From assembly GCF_009498235.1 (NCBI RefSeq), contig NZ_CP044205.1, forward strand, positions 1,437,501 through 1,501,500: DNA of 64,000 nucleotides. Direction: 5' to 3'. The DNA comes from Candidatus Methylospira mobilis (GTDB lineage Bacteria > Pseudomonadota > Gammaproteobacteria > Methylococcales > Methylococcaceae). This document shows, piece after piece, positions 1 to 12,700 of the stretch (positions are counted from its first letter, which is position 1; every line of letters begins with the position of its first letter). A model generated the notes under the pieces. It saw only the letters and a program-made list of their open reading frames with translations, did no database searches and was not told where the DNA came from. The translations under genes were made by a program, and so were the position numbers.

Positions 1-2626
<2,626 letters not shown>

Positions 2627-2780
2627 ATAACACCCAATCGGTTGGGCGTGTGTCACAACACAGTGGAGCGGCGTACGAGAATAAAAAAACGTACGGTGGA
2701 CCGAAAAAACAGAGTACATCCGACAGTTTGAAAGGCTTTGATAAAAACAATCAAAGCCGCTTGCAACAAGCAACCAGTTT

Positions 2781-2896
2781 TGCCTGGTGGCCAGAGCGAG
2801 CGGGAACCACCCGATCCCATCCCGACCTCGGAAGTGAAACCGCTTAGCGCCGATGATAGTGTGGACCTCCATGCGAAAGTAGGGAACTGCCAGGCT
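2781..2896 (+). rRNA. rrf: 5S ribosomal RNA
   Basis: About 116 nt beginning TGCCTGGTGGCC and ending GCCAGGCT, so the terminal helix pairs. The internal segment CCGATCCCATCCCGACCTCG is typical of 5S. It follows the 23S by about 155 bp, the standard 23S-5S order, with no tRNA between them. Confidence 0.95.
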
Positions 2897-2935
2897 CCTA
2901 ATCTACAGGCAGCTGACATCACAGCTGGACAACAA

Positions 2936-2970
2936 GGCCCCTTTCCGTTATCGCGGAACGGGGCTTTTTT
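2936..2970 (+). terminator. rRNA operon terminator
   Basis: An 11-bp stem with one mismatch (GCCCC...GGGGC plus CCG...CGG), a short loop and a run of six T, 40 bp after the 5S gene. This is a standard intrinsic terminator for the rrn transcript. Confidence 0.85.
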
Positions 2971-3096
2971 ATGTGCTTTGATCCGCCGCCCTTGAAAAAA
3001 GGATCGACGCCGATGAGGTGGGACAGACCCTCTCCGACAAAATGCCTTAACTTTTGGCGCGCGCCCGACTATCCGGAATACGCGTCATCAAATTTA

Positions 3097-3978
3097 CTAA
3101 CTGTCAGTATTGAAAAACCGGAATTGCGATGACCAGTCACGGTAATTGAACACCTGTCCTGTATTGCGGACGGTAGCCAGCATTACAGGGTCAATATCGG
3201 CATAAATCCATTGTGTTTGATTCAATTCGCCCTGCGCCAGTATGCCATTATCGGGAAAGCCGTAATCGACCGGAGTATAAACTGCCGCAGCGCCTACGTT
3301 GACGTCAACCGCCTCGGACCATGGCGCGTTCCCCACAGTAGGCGATTGCACAACATAGCACTGGTTTTCGAGCGCGCGCGCCTGACAACCGATTTTAACC
3401 CGGTGGTAGCCGGCCAGCGTATCGGTACAACTGGGTACCAGAATCAAATCGGCGCCAGCTTGTACCTGCGCATTGGCAATCAACGGGAATTCGCTATCAT
3501 AGCAGATACTGACGCCAATTTTACCGAATTTGGTATTGATCACTTTGATTTCTTCACCGGCGCTGATCAGCCAGTGTTCTTTCTCAAAGCGCGTCATCTG
3601 CAGTTTGTCCTGGTAATCGCGGCTGCCATCAGGGTAAAACAGCCAGGAGCGATTGGCGTAATTTCCGCTTTCCAGACGTAGCGGGAACGTTCCAGCCAAT
3701 ATATGCAGGCCGTTTATGCTTGCTTGTTGCGCAAACAGGCCGACGAAATCGTCCGCCAGGCTTTGCATGGCTTGCAACTGTCCTGATAGCGATTTGTAGA
3801 CCGGCTCCGGAAACAGCGAAGCGAGTTCCATGCTGAAGTACTCAGGGAAAACCAGAAACTCGGCTCCGGCATCGGCAGCCTGCTGTATCCATAGTTGAAT
3901 TTTGCTTTCATAGGCGGACCAGTTGCCTGGAAAACCGATATCGTATTGGGCTGCCGCCAAGCGGAATGACGTAGTCAT
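3097..3978 (-). CDS. Carbon-nitrogen hydrolase (nitrilase superfamily)
   Basis: A 293-residue cytosolic amidase-type enzyme; the family hydrolyses non-peptide C-N bonds, and the substrate here is unknown. The nitrilase Glu-Lys-Cys triad can be placed: Glu in FLVFPEYFS (near 46), Lys in the segment before FEKEHW (near 130), and the nucleophile Cys in GVSICYDSEFP (near 160). The length is normal for a stand-alone nitrilase domain. It is the last of three same-strand genes with a GNAT acetyltransferase and an NTF2-like protein, so it probably acts with them on a small amide or acylated amine. That role is inferred from the grouping only. Confidence 0.85.
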   Translation of the reverse strand: MTTSFRLAAAQYDIGFPGNWSAYESKIQLWIQQAADAGAEFLVFPEYFSMELASLFPEPVYKSLSGQLQAMQSLADDFVGLFAQQASINGLHILAGTFPLRLESGNYANRSWLFYPDGSRDYQDKLQMTRFEKEHWLISAGEEIKVINTKFGKIGVSICYDSEFPLIANAQVQAGADLILVPSCTDTLAGYHRVKIGCQARALENQCYVVQSPTVGNAPWSEAVDVNVGAAAVYTPVDYGFPDNGILAQGELNQTQWIYADIDPVMLATVRNTGQVFNYRDWSSQFRFFNTDS

Positions 3979-4134
3979 GGTATTGTTCCTTTTCTATATC
4001 CTTCCCCTGATACAGGTACCTACACAAGTTTCCTCTCCCGGTGGGGAGGGGAATAAAAACAATCGCCTACGGAGTTTATGTAAATAACTATGCAGCGAGA
4101 TGGATGTGTATTGGAGCGGCCGGTTAATGGGGGT

Positions 4135-4737
4135 CTAATTTGCGTGTATGTTCTTGGTCCAAAAAACCATGGGTTTTTCGGTTTCCTGCTGTTCGTCCAC
4201 GTCTTTCCATGAATAGTGGGTTACCAGACTTGGCTGTTTCCGGTAGCCGAAACGTGTCCATACGGCATCCAGCGGGACATAATCAACCGGACGCAATGGA
4301 TGCTTTTCAGGGCGTTGCACACAACAGAAGCTACAGTATTCAAAGCGTGCCAGCGCACGCGCATGCCCTTCGCGACCGCTGAAAAACTGCTTATAAATCC
4401 CCTTGCCCCGATGGCTGGGCAGTAATACTGATTCCGCACAATAAAACACCTTTCCGGGTTCGTAGCCTTGCTCGACGAAAGGCTGCTGAAACTCGCCGGT
4501 TTCATCCGTTAACGGCAAACCGGTCGATGCGCCAACTACGTGCTGTCCGTCGAGAGCAAGAATTATGATGCTGTCTTTCGATTTCAGGTAGGTTTGCAGA
4601 TAGTTTTCTTCGTATTCGAAGCTGCCGTCGTAGAGATAAGGGAAATCGCGAAAAACAGTGATGCGCAGCCGCGCCAGATCTGGAATCCACGGCGCCAGAT
4701 CCGTCCCGGCGAGAGACTGTATGCGGATGTGGGTCAT
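4135..4737 (-). CDS. GNAT family N-acetyltransferase
   Basis: A 200-residue GNAT acetyltransferase, transferring acetyl from acetyl-CoA to an unknown amine. The acetyl-CoA-binding motif A is visible as SHRGKGIYKQFF (Q/R-x-x-G-x-G/A type) near residue 110, after the strand VFYCAESVLL. It starts 9 bp after the NTF2-like gene and is followed by the nitrilase after about 155 bp, all on the minus strand, so the three are probably one functional group. No signal peptide or membrane segment is seen. Confidence 0.8.
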   Translation of the reverse strand: MTHIRIQSLAGTDLAPWIPDLARLRITVFRDFPYLYDGSFEYEENYLQTYLKSKDSIIILALDGQHVVGASTGLPLTDETGEFQQPFVEQGYEPGKVFYCAESVLLPSHRGKGIYKQFFSGREGHARALARFEYCSFCCVQRPEKHPLRPVDYVPLDAVWTRFGYRKQPSLVTHYSWKDVDEQQETEKPMVFWTKNIHAN

Positions 4738-4746
4738 AGCCTACGC

Positions 4747-5151
4747 TCAGGCAACCTGCCGGACCCAATCTTCCAGGTTGTAATAATTGGTTATACGCGC
4801 GACCTTGCCATCTCTAATGTCGAAAAAAGCGCCGGCAGGCAGGCGGTATTTTTGACCATTTGCTTCAGGAAGCCCTTCGTCAGTCACCAGATATTCACCC
4901 AATACCACGAATTCCGCCGCTGCGTGATCACCGGCATCGTTGGCCATAATGACCATATCAACCAATTGCTCGCGGTAATTGCGATTCATGCGATCCATGA
5001 AAGCGCGGAAAGCCGGTTTGCCGGTTTCGCGTCCGCCCTGGTTGATATCGTGGATTACATCATCCGTCAGCAGGTCGAGAAAACTATTCATATCGCCCGC
5101 ATTAAAAGCGGCGTAATAACGTTCGATAAGCGCTAGTGCCTTATTTCTCAT
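4747..5151 (-). CDS. NTF2-like / SnoaL-type polyketide cyclase-related protein
   Basis: A 134-residue protein with the NTF2-like fold signature (ALIERYYAAFNAGDMNSFLD at the start, a conserved DDVIHDINQGG strand, and VARITNYYNLEDWVRQV at the end). Members include ketosteroid isomerase-like enzymes and small-ligand-binding proteins; no substrate can be assigned. The ATG at 5151 is chosen over the longer frame from 5253 because AAGGAG lies 7 bases upstream and homology-like sequence begins there. First gene of the trio with the GNAT and nitrilase genes. Confidence 0.8.
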   Translation of the reverse strand: MRNKALALIERYYAAFNAGDMNSFLDLLTDDVIHDINQGGRETGKPAFRAFMDRMNRNYREQLVDMVIMANDAGDHAAAEFVVLGEYLVTDEGLPEANGQKYRLPAGAFFDIRDGKVARITNYYNLEDWVRQVA

Positions 5152-5453
5152 GACTTTTCTCCTTTGTGACGTGTAGAGATGGAAGGGCGCGCGGGCAACA
5201 CAGGACTGTGTGCGATCGAGCGTAGCCGCATATTTTAACTCGATGGCTTCCATTCCCTCAATAGTAGTCTGTTCAGAAAAAATTGTTACTATTTTATCGG
5301 GCTGCCGCTTTGTTCAGGGAAATGCGGTCAAGCCATTATCGAATTGGCCGTGGCATGGTTGTTTAATTGCGATTAGGCAGGAACAGGCTTCGGGCACAGT
5401 CCATTGCTTCCACAAGTTCAGGCCCAGGGTTCCGTCCGTTTTGATGGCGCGGC

Positions 5454-6788
5454 TTACGATTCCCGTCCGGTTTCGACCCTACTCACAAGTACGCCTCCTG
5501 CCAGCCGCGTTTCGATCAGCGCGCCGGTTCTTATTTCATCCGGTGCGCGCAGAATGTGGCCATCCGATTTACGCATGCTCACACTGTAGCCGCGCCCCAG
5601 CGTTGCCAAAGGACTGATGGCATGCAATGCGGCAAGCGCCGTGTTCAAGCCTGATTTATTTCGACTGAGCAGGTTATTTACTGCTGTATGCCGGCGCTTC
5701 TCCAATTCATCCAGCAAGCTTAGCCGGGCTTGTATCGTGATGCCTGGCTGATGCTGTTGTAAACGCCGTCCGGCGCCTTCCAGTCTGGTGGTTCGTTCCC
5801 GGCGAATTTTAGCGTGAGCGTGCGACAGTCGTAATTCCAGCATATCGAGTCGTTGCGCATGGCGTTGCATGCCGCTACGCGGATGCGCCAGTTGCAATCT
5901 TTTTTGCAAAAAAAAGTTTTGCCTTGCCTGTGCTTGCAGAATGGCCTTCATGCGTGCAGTTAAACGCATTTCGCACAGGACAAAACGCTCATGCCACTCT
6001 CTGGCGTCGGGTACGACGGTTTCGGCGGCGGCGGAAGGCGTGGGCGCTCTGACATCGGCAACCAGATCGGCAATCGTGATGTCTGTTTCGTGTCCGACTC
6101 CGGTGATAACAGGAATCATTGATGCATGGATGGCTCGTGCGACGCTTTCTTCGTTAAACGTCCACAAGTCTTCGAGCGAACCGCCGCCGCGCGCCACGAT
6201 CAGCACATCGCACAATCCGCTCATGTTGGCGCGGGCAATCGCATTGACGACCTCTGCGGAAGCTTCGGCGCCCTGCACCCGCGCCGGAAACAAAACGACC
6301 GGTATGGCGGGAAACCGCCGCTTCAATACCGTAAGAATGTCGTGTATCGCTGCGCCTTGAGGAGAAGTGACGATGCCGATGCTGTGCGGGAGAGGTGGCA
6401 GGGAACGTTTGCGCTCGGCAGAAAAGAGTCCTTCCCGCATCAGTTTTTGTTTGAGCGCTTCATAAGCGATGCGTAAATCGCCTGCTCCGGCATCCTCCAG
6501 ATAGTCGATTATCAGTTGATAGTCGCCGCGCGGTTCGTAAAGGCTGACTTGCGCGCGTACCACTGCCTGCAGGCCGTTGCGCGGATCGCAGCAAAGTCCT
6601 TTGGCGCTACCGCGAAACATCGCGCAACGCACCTGCGCATCGCGGTCCTTCAGTGTAAAGTACAAATGCCCTGAGGACGCGCGTGTCAGGTTGGATATTT
6701 CGCCGCTGACCCAAATCGTTCCGAAGTGCGAACTGAGTATCAGCCGCGCGCTGCTGTTGAGTTCGGAAACGGAAAGTACCGTTTTCAT
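5454..6788 (-). CDS. xseA: Exodeoxyribonuclease VII large subunit
   Basis: A 444-residue catalytic subunit of exonuclease VII, which degrades single-stranded DNA to oligonucleotides and needs the small subunit XseB (not in this window). An N-terminal OB-fold (about 1-100, with FGTIWVSGEISNL) is followed by the nuclease domain with GVGHETDITIADLVADVRAP near 240-260, then a long helical C-terminal region. The length matches E. coli XseA (about 455). Its ATG overlaps the stop of hslR as ATGA, so the two are co-translated. Confidence 0.95.
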   Translation of the reverse strand: MKTVLSVSELNSSARLILSSHFGTIWVSGEISNLTRASSGHLYFTLKDRDAQVRCAMFRGSAKGLCCDPRNGLQAVVRAQVSLYEPRGDYQLIIDYLEDAGAGDLRIAYEALKQKLMREGLFSAERKRSLPPLPHSIGIVTSPQGAAIHDILTVLKRRFPAIPVVLFPARVQGAEASAEVVNAIARANMSGLCDVLIVARGGGSLEDLWTFNEESVARAIHASMIPVITGVGHETDITIADLVADVRAPTPSAAAETVVPDAREWHERFVLCEMRLTARMKAILQAQARQNFFLQKRLQLAHPRSGMQRHAQRLDMLELRLSHAHAKIRRERTTRLEGAGRRLQQHQPGITIQARLSLLDELEKRRHTAVNNLLSRNKSGLNTALAALHAISPLATLGRGYSVSMRKSDGHILRAPDEIRTGALIETRLAGGVLVSRVETGRES

Positions 6789-7165
6789 TCGGCTATATCC
6801 GATTTGAATTGATGTATCGCACGGCGATCCTTTTTGCTTGGCCTCCCATGGGAGCCGCTTCCCTTTTCCTGATGGCGGCGTTCATCCTCCAAAGCGCGCG
6901 CCGCAATGCTTTCTGTGGATTCTTCGTAAAGTAAAACCGCTTCGCTCGCGGGCCGGCGTTGCGTATTGAGTCCTGCGACTATCACTTCCCAGCGCCCCTG
7001 TTCACGCGTAATCGTCAGTTGCGTGCCTATATCGATCTCTTTGCCGGGCTTGACGCGCTGCCGATTGACATGAACCTTGCCGCCGTTGATGGCTGCCGTT
7101 GCCAGGCTGCGCGTCTTGAAGAAACGGGCCGCCCACAGCCATTTATCAAGACGCATGCTGCTCAT
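6785..7165 (-). CDS. hslR: S4-domain heat-shock protein 15 (ribosome-associated)
   Basis: A 126-residue RNA-binding protein. HslR (Hsp15) binds stalled 50S subunits that carry nascent chains. The S4 domain covers about 5-70 (RLDKWLWAARFFKTRSLA, then GGKVHVNRQRVKPGKEI). The basic tail (SHGRPSKKDRR) fits ribosome binding. It lies 9 bp after ispH and overlaps xseA by 4 bp, forming an ispH-hslR-xseA minus-strand unit. Confidence 0.9.
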   Translation of the reverse strand: MSSMRLDKWLWAARFFKTRSLATAAINGGKVHVNRQRVKPGKEIDIGTQLTITREQGRWEVIVAGLNTQRRPASEAVLLYEESTESIAARALEDERRHQEKGSGSHGRPSKKDRRAIHQFKSDIAE

Positions 7166-7174
7166 GGAGCGAGC

Positions 7175-8113
7175 CTAGGCGCGCGCGCGCAATTCCTTGG
7201 GCAGGGAGAACACTACTTTTTCCTCGATACCTTCGTTTTCATGCGCGATATTGCCGCCCCAGGCGCGTAACTGTTCAATAACGCGCTGAACCAGAATTTC
7301 CGGCGCGGATGCTCCGGCGGCTATACCGACCCGGTTGGTTCCTTCGATCCATGATTGTTGCAATTGACTGGCATTGTCAATGAGGTAAGCCGGTTTTCCG
7401 AGTTTTTCCGCAATTTCGCGTAGACGATTGGAGTTGGAGCTGTTGGGCGAACCGACCACCAGAATCACGTCGCACTCACCGGCAAGTTTCTTGACCGCAT
7501 CCTGGCGATTTTGCGTGGCGTAACAGATATCGTCTTTTTTGGGGCCGATAATGTTTGTAAAACGCTCGCGCAGAGCATTTACCACTGCGCCGGTATCGTC
7601 AATCGACAAGGTGGTTTGGGTAACATAGGCCAGGTTGTTCTCGTCAATCACTTTTAATTTTGCTACGTCTTCCGGCGATTCAACCAGATAAATGCCGCCT
7701 TCGGGATTGGTGTACTGCCCCATGGTGCCTTCGACTTCCGGGTGTCCGGCGTGCCCGATAAAAATAATCTCGCGCCCTTCGGCCGCGTGATGATGTACCT
7801 CTATATGTACTTTTGTGACCAGAGGGCAGGTTGCATCGAAAACCTGCAGCTTGCGCTCGCTCGCCTGTTGCTGAACATCTTTGGATACGCCGTGCGCACT
7901 GAAAATGACCGTCGATTGCTCCGGCACTTCCGACAGCTCTTCCACAAAAACCGCGCCACGCGCGCGCAGTCCGTCGACCACATAGCGATTATGCACAACC
8001 TCGTGACGCACGTAGATCGGCGCGCCGAAAACCTCAATGGTGCGTTCGACAATTTCGATGGCGCGATCGACCCCGGCGCAAAAACCTCTGGGATTTGCAA
8101 GTATGATATCCAT
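7175..8113 (-). CDS. ispH: 4-hydroxy-3-methylbut-2-enyl diphosphate reductase
   Basis: A 312-residue iron-sulfur enzyme that makes IPP and DMAPP in the last step of the MEP isoprenoid pathway. The three cluster-ligating cysteines are at 12 (RGFCAG), 96 (DATCPL) and 197 (DICYAT). The substrate-binding His41 and His124 and the catalytic Glu126 ([10 protein letters not shown]) are also present. Length and residue numbering match E. coli IspH. Confidence 0.97.
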   Translation of the reverse strand: MDIILANPRGFCAGVDRAIEIVERTIEVFGAPIYVRHEVVHNRYVVDGLRARGAVFVEELSEVPEQSTVIFSAHGVSKDVQQQASERKLQVFDATCPLVTKVHIEVHHHAAEGREIIFIGHAGHPEVEGTMGQYTNPEGGIYLVESPEDVAKLKVIDENNLAYVTQTTLSIDDTGAVVNALRERFTNIIGPKKDDICYATQNRQDAVKKLAGECDVILVVGSPNSSNSNRLREIAEKLGKPAYLIDNASQLQQSWIEGTNRVGIAAGASAPEILVQRVIEQLRAWGGNIAHENEGIEEKVVFSLPKELRARA

Positions 8114-8200
8114 GAATGACTAGCCCTCAGCAATATTCAGTTATGGATTCTGGCATGTTGCAGGCGCATAATCAACGACGGTGATTTTAGGGTTTTAGGC

Positions 8201-8338
8201 TTACTGCTTATTCCCGGAGTTTTCCATTTTTTTCCCCATCTGCTGTACATCCTTGCCCAACCCGGCCCACATGTTGCAGCCGGACAGTAATAAACCGGCC
8301 AGCAAAGCGCCTTTGGCGATAAATGAAAAAAACTTCAT
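8201..8338 (-). CDS. Entericidin-family small lipoprotein
   Basis: A 45-residue protein found by reading the minus strand between ispH and the next gene; it is too short for a usual ORF cut-off. It begins MKFFSFIAKGALLAG and has a lipobox LLLSGC with the lipidated Cys at 21. The mature part is only 25 residues (NMWAGLGKDVQQMGKKMENS...). This length, lipobox and the G-K-D-V-x-x-x-G-K tail match entericidin A/B lipoproteins, which sit in cell membranes and in E. coli form an antidote/toxin pair. Only one member is seen here. The function is not proven. Confidence 0.8.
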   Translation of the reverse strand: MKFFSFIAKGALLAGLLLSGCNMWAGLGKDVQQMGKKMENSGNKQ

Positions 8339-8632
8339 GACAACTCCAAAAATCAATCAAATTACTGCAAAGACGGATAGCCGCCACCCGTTGGCGAACA
8401 GATGATGGAACTTACGGTGCATAATCATTCTGATTGCGCCTATACAATCGCAGTGGATTGGCGCAAAATGTGCAAAGGAACCAATTCGAAATAAAATAGT
8501 CTTATTACCCGTGTATCTCCTCCGACAGGATAAAGGTTTGCCGGTCTACTGATTACCGGGAGGCCGGGCCTGCCTGGGATAACGACGGAATCGAACATCA
8601 TCTACCTTCTCAAGTACCCAGGTTAAAACGCA

Positions 8633-9070
8633 ATGCCAAAAATATCGCCAAAACTGTCCGCCGTCCTGCTGATCCTCTTCATTGTTGCGCTGTACTGGAT
8701 ACAGGATCGCGCGGTTATTCCTTTTGTGATGAAAATTATACAATCGGAGCTGTTTTTCGAGAAAGATGAAGAGCAGGAAGAAATCGGCAAGATTAACAAC
8801 GAACGTGCAGATTTTGCCTTGACGCATTGCAAAACCGCAGTCAAACAGGACAAGGACCTTCCGGAAACAGCTCAGTTTGACGATAAAAACTTCGAAGCCT
8901 GGGCGCTGGGCGGAAAAGTTTATCTGGTGCGCTCCAGTATTCTGGTGCCGTCTGATAACAACGCCAGCAAGGACGAAAAAAAGTACGCCTGTAAAATCAA
9001 GTGGAAGGGAGAGGAAATGTCCAAATTTGAAAGCTGGTCCGTTATGGGGCTTGATTTTCAGGATATGTAA
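8633..9070 (+). CDS. Hypothetical membrane-anchored protein
   Basis: A 145-residue protein of unknown function. One N-terminal membrane segment (SAVLLILFIVALYWI, residues 9-23) is followed by a charged, probably periplasmic region rich in Lys, Glu and Asp. It has two Cys residues (in LTHCKTA and KYACKIK) that could pair. It ends 10 bp from the convergent nadD. The ATG at 8633 lacks a strong ribosome-binding site. Confidence 0.6.
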   Translation: MPKISPKLSAVLLILFIVALYWIQDRAVIPFVMKIIQSELFFEKDEEQEEIGKINNERADFALTHCKTAVKQDKDLPETAQFDDKNFEAWALGGKVYLVRSSILVPSDNNASKDEKKYACKIKWKGEEMSKFESWSVMGLDFQDM

Positions 9071-9080
9071 CTTACCTCGG

Positions 9081-9722
9081 TCAGCGATAAATCCGCTGCT
9101 GATCGATAAAATCAATCACGGGCTTGGGCGTCAGGAAACAAATACCGCGCCCGGCGCCCGCCAGTTTGCGTATGCGGCTTGCCGAGATATCGATCTGTAT
9201 CACCGGAATAAAATATACCAGGCCTGCCGCTTGACTGCGTAAGTCGGCGGGCAAGTCGGTGGATGTGGACTGTACTCTGGCTGCAAGCGCTTCATTCATG
9301 GTTAAAACGGCGCGAGCTCGCGTCATAACGATAATGTGGGCGTAGTCAAATATCTGCTCCCAACGCTGCCAGGATGTAAACCCGGAAAAGGCATCCTGCC
9401 CCACTATCAGGCAGAGCGGCCTGTCGCCCCCCGACTCTTTTCTCAAGGATTGCAGACTGTCTATCATATAGGATGGTCCGCTGCGGAGCACTTCGCGCGC
9501 GTCGGTGCGAATCGGATACCCGCCAAGATTTTCCCGTATTGCTAGTTCGATCATAGCCAGTCTTTGTTGCGCTGTGGCAACGGTGCGGTTTCTATGTGCG
9601 GGAATATCGCCGCACGGCATGAAGCGCAATTCACTCAAATTCAGCGCTTCAAAAACCTCGAACGCGGTGCGCAAGTGCCCGTGATGCACGGGGTCAAAAG
9701 TTCCGCCGTAGATACCAATCAT
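9081..9722 (-). CDS. nadD: Nicotinate-nucleotide adenylyltransferase
   Basis: A 213-residue enzyme that adenylylates nicotinate mononucleotide in NAD synthesis. The nucleotidyl-transferase motif GGTFDPVHHGHL is at residues 6-17, and the second conserved motif appears as ISASRIRKL near 185. Length matches E. coli NadD (213). It follows the SNF2 helicase gene by 9 bp on the same strand. Confidence 0.95.
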   Translation of the reverse strand: MIGIYGGTFDPVHHGHLRTAFEVFEALNLSELRFMPCGDIPAHRNRTVATAQQRLAMIELAIRENLGGYPIRTDAREVLRSGPSYMIDSLQSLRKESGGDRPLCLIVGQDAFSGFTSWQRWEQIFDYAHIIVMTRARAVLTMNEALAARVQSTSTDLPADLRSQAAGLVYFIPVIQIDISASRIRKLAGAGRGICFLTPKPVIDFIDQQRIYR

Positions 9723-9731
9723 CGCGGCGGC

Positions 9732-12700
9732 CTATTCCGGTAAGGCTTCCAGCAGCGCCGCGATATCGTTTTCATTGAACTTGCTCAATTCTCCGCCATC
9801 TTCGCTCAAAATGCCTTCGGCCAGCGCCGCTTTTTTTTCCTGCAACGCCATGATCTTTTCTTCTATGGAACCGGCAACAACCAGCTTATAGACGAAAACA
9901 TTCTTTTCCTGACCGATGCGATGCGCGCGATCGGTGGCCTGATTTTCCACTGCCGGATTCCACCAGGGATCGTAATGAATGACGGTATCGGCAGCAGTCA
10001 GGTTGAGTCCTACGCCCCCGGCCTTGAGGCTGATCAGAAACAACGGCACCTTGCCGGCTTGAAACTGCTCTACCGGCGTCGCGCGATCGCGCGTGCTTCC
10101 GGTCAGTTTGACGTAATGTATTTTGTGCTTGGCCAATTGAATTTCTATGGTTTCCAGCATCGCGGTAAATTGCGAAAACAGCAGGACTCGCCGCCCTTCG
10201 CTGATCAGCTCCGGCAGCATTTCCATCAGCAACTCCAGCTTGGCGGATTGCTTTACCTTGCGCGCCGCAGCCAGTTTAACCAGACTGGGGTCGCAGCAGG
10301 CCTGCCGCAGTTTCAGCAAGGCGTCCAGAATGATGATTTGGCTGCGTTTGAATCCTTTACTGGCTATTTCCTGGCGCACCTTTTCATCCATAGCCACTCG
10401 CACCGTTTCGTACAGGTCGCGTTGCGCCGCTTCCAGTTCCACCGTGCGCACGATGATGGTTTTAGGCGGTAATTCGCGTGCGACGTCTTCCTTTTTACGT
10501 CTCAGAATAAAAGGGCGTATGCGTCGCGCCAGCAAGTCGGCGCGTATGCGGTCGCCTTGTTTTTCGATAGGCGTGCGCCAGCGTTTGGTGAATTCCTTGG
10601 CGTCCCCTAAAAAACCGGGTAGCAGATAGTCGAATAACGACCATAGTTCACCCAGATGATTTTCCAGCGGCGTACCGGTCAACGCCAGGCGATGGCGTGC
10701 CTGCAGGCTACGCACCACGCCGGCTGCCTTGGACGCCGCATTTTTTACGCTTTGCGCTTCATCCAGTATCAGGATATGGTATTGATACTGCTGTAACTCG
10801 TCGGCATCGCGCCATAACAGCGGATAGGTGGTTAAAATCACCTGGTGCTCGGGGATTCCCCCAAAGATTTCCTTTCGGGATTGTCCGTGCAGGGTGAGTA
10901 CCTTCAACTCCGGCGCAAAACGCGTCAGTTCCCGATTCCAGTTGAACAGCAACGAAGTCGGCATTACTACCAGGGTCGGTCTGTCCATGCGTCCGGCTTC
11001 GTATTCGGTTTGCAAATGCGCAATGCTTTGGGCTGTTTTTCCCAAGCCCATGTCGTCGGCCAACACGCCGGAAAGATCCTGGGAGCGCAAGTATTGCAGC
11101 CAGCGCAAGCCGTCGAGCTGGTAAGGCCGCAATTGCGCCTTGAAACCGGCCGGCGCCTGTACTTCCGGCATATCCGTGCCTCTTAAACGGCGCGCAAGCT
11201 GTGCGACGGCCTCATGCGCTTTGAATTGCCAGCGTTCGCGGTCAGCCAGACCGGCCAGATCTTCCAGACGCGCGGCATCCCAACTGGAAATTTTCATCGT
11301 TTCCGCTGCCGGCCCGCCGAATAGATCGATCAGTATGCTTACGATAGGCTTCAACCGCTCGGCCTTGACGCCGATACGCCCGACTCCCTCCGCTATCAGC
11401 ATAACGGTTTCGGCGTCGGCTATGGTATCCAGACCGCCTTGCGCCAGCCAGCGCCGGTCGCGCGCGAACAATTCGCTGAGCAACGGCTGCAATGCCAGCC
11501 GCTGCCCTGAAACTTCGATTCCCATAGCCAGATTGAACCAGCCCCCGCCTTCATCTTCCTGCAGGTCGCCATGCCAGGCATCTATTTCCTGATAGGCGTG
11601 TCGAAAATCGGGTGTGTAGTGAATATCCCAGCCTTGAGCGCGCAATTCCGGCACGGTTTTCTCTACAAAGCGTATCCATTGCGTGCTTTCAGGCAAGCCC
11701 AAAGCCGTCCGGGCAATATGATTGTCATGCAGATAGGTTATCGTATGCAAAGGAACCAGACCTTGCTGTTTCAGAAGTTCGACCGCGGTCTGTTCCCGCA
11801 TGATATCGCGTTTGATATGTATCGTCGTTCCCTCTGCATCGGCGACGAAAACATCCTTGTCGCTACGCGGCAGGACATGTCCCTGATAATCGAAATACAG
11901 CTCGGCGTAATCGAGATGACTTTCATGATAAGGCGGATGTGGAACGTAATGCTGGTGGCGAATCGAGTTCATCTTGAGCCGCACAGTCGGCTCGACTTCC
12001 ACGACTTGCAGATTCGCGCTTAGGTCGGCTGCCGGCGCTAATGTTCCCAGCCCGTGATCCCTGAGTATCCTGGCGACGAGCGGCACCGAAACCGGATCGA
12101 GAGAGGGAGCATGCAGCAACGTATCCATTAAATCCGCGCTCAGATCCTTATTATCGACACCGGCAATATGCGCAGGTCCTATCTCGCGCCGTAGATGATC
12201 CGCGTACCAATACGGCGAGCCCAATAGTATCTCCGCTTCCGATTCGAACTGCAGATCTGCGTGCAGCGTGCCGTCTGACCGGATACGCCACTCCAGACGC
12301 CCCTCGCGTACTTCTCCAAGTTGATAGGCGCGCAGTAATGGCAGCGAAACAGCTCTCATCGTGTTGTTGACGGTCCGTGATTCGAATACGACCAGGCGTT
12401 CTGTGGATACCGCCGTTTTCAAAAATGCGACTGCCGCGCTTCCTTCCAGAAGGTACTCGGAGCCGACGCTGCCATAGCGGGCGCTGCCGGACTGATAGAG
12501 TTTCAGCAGCAGCGGCAAATCGTCTTCCGCTACAAACTTGGGCGGGCTACGCAGCGCGCGTTCGATATTACTCCAGCTCTCTGTCGCCTGCCACTCGCCC
12601 GTCCCGCTCTGCTTCGCTTTCCAAAGCGATACGGCGCATGAGCGCCCGGCATGACGAACACAATAAAGCAGTTTCGGAGGAACTACCGCTTTTCTGACAA

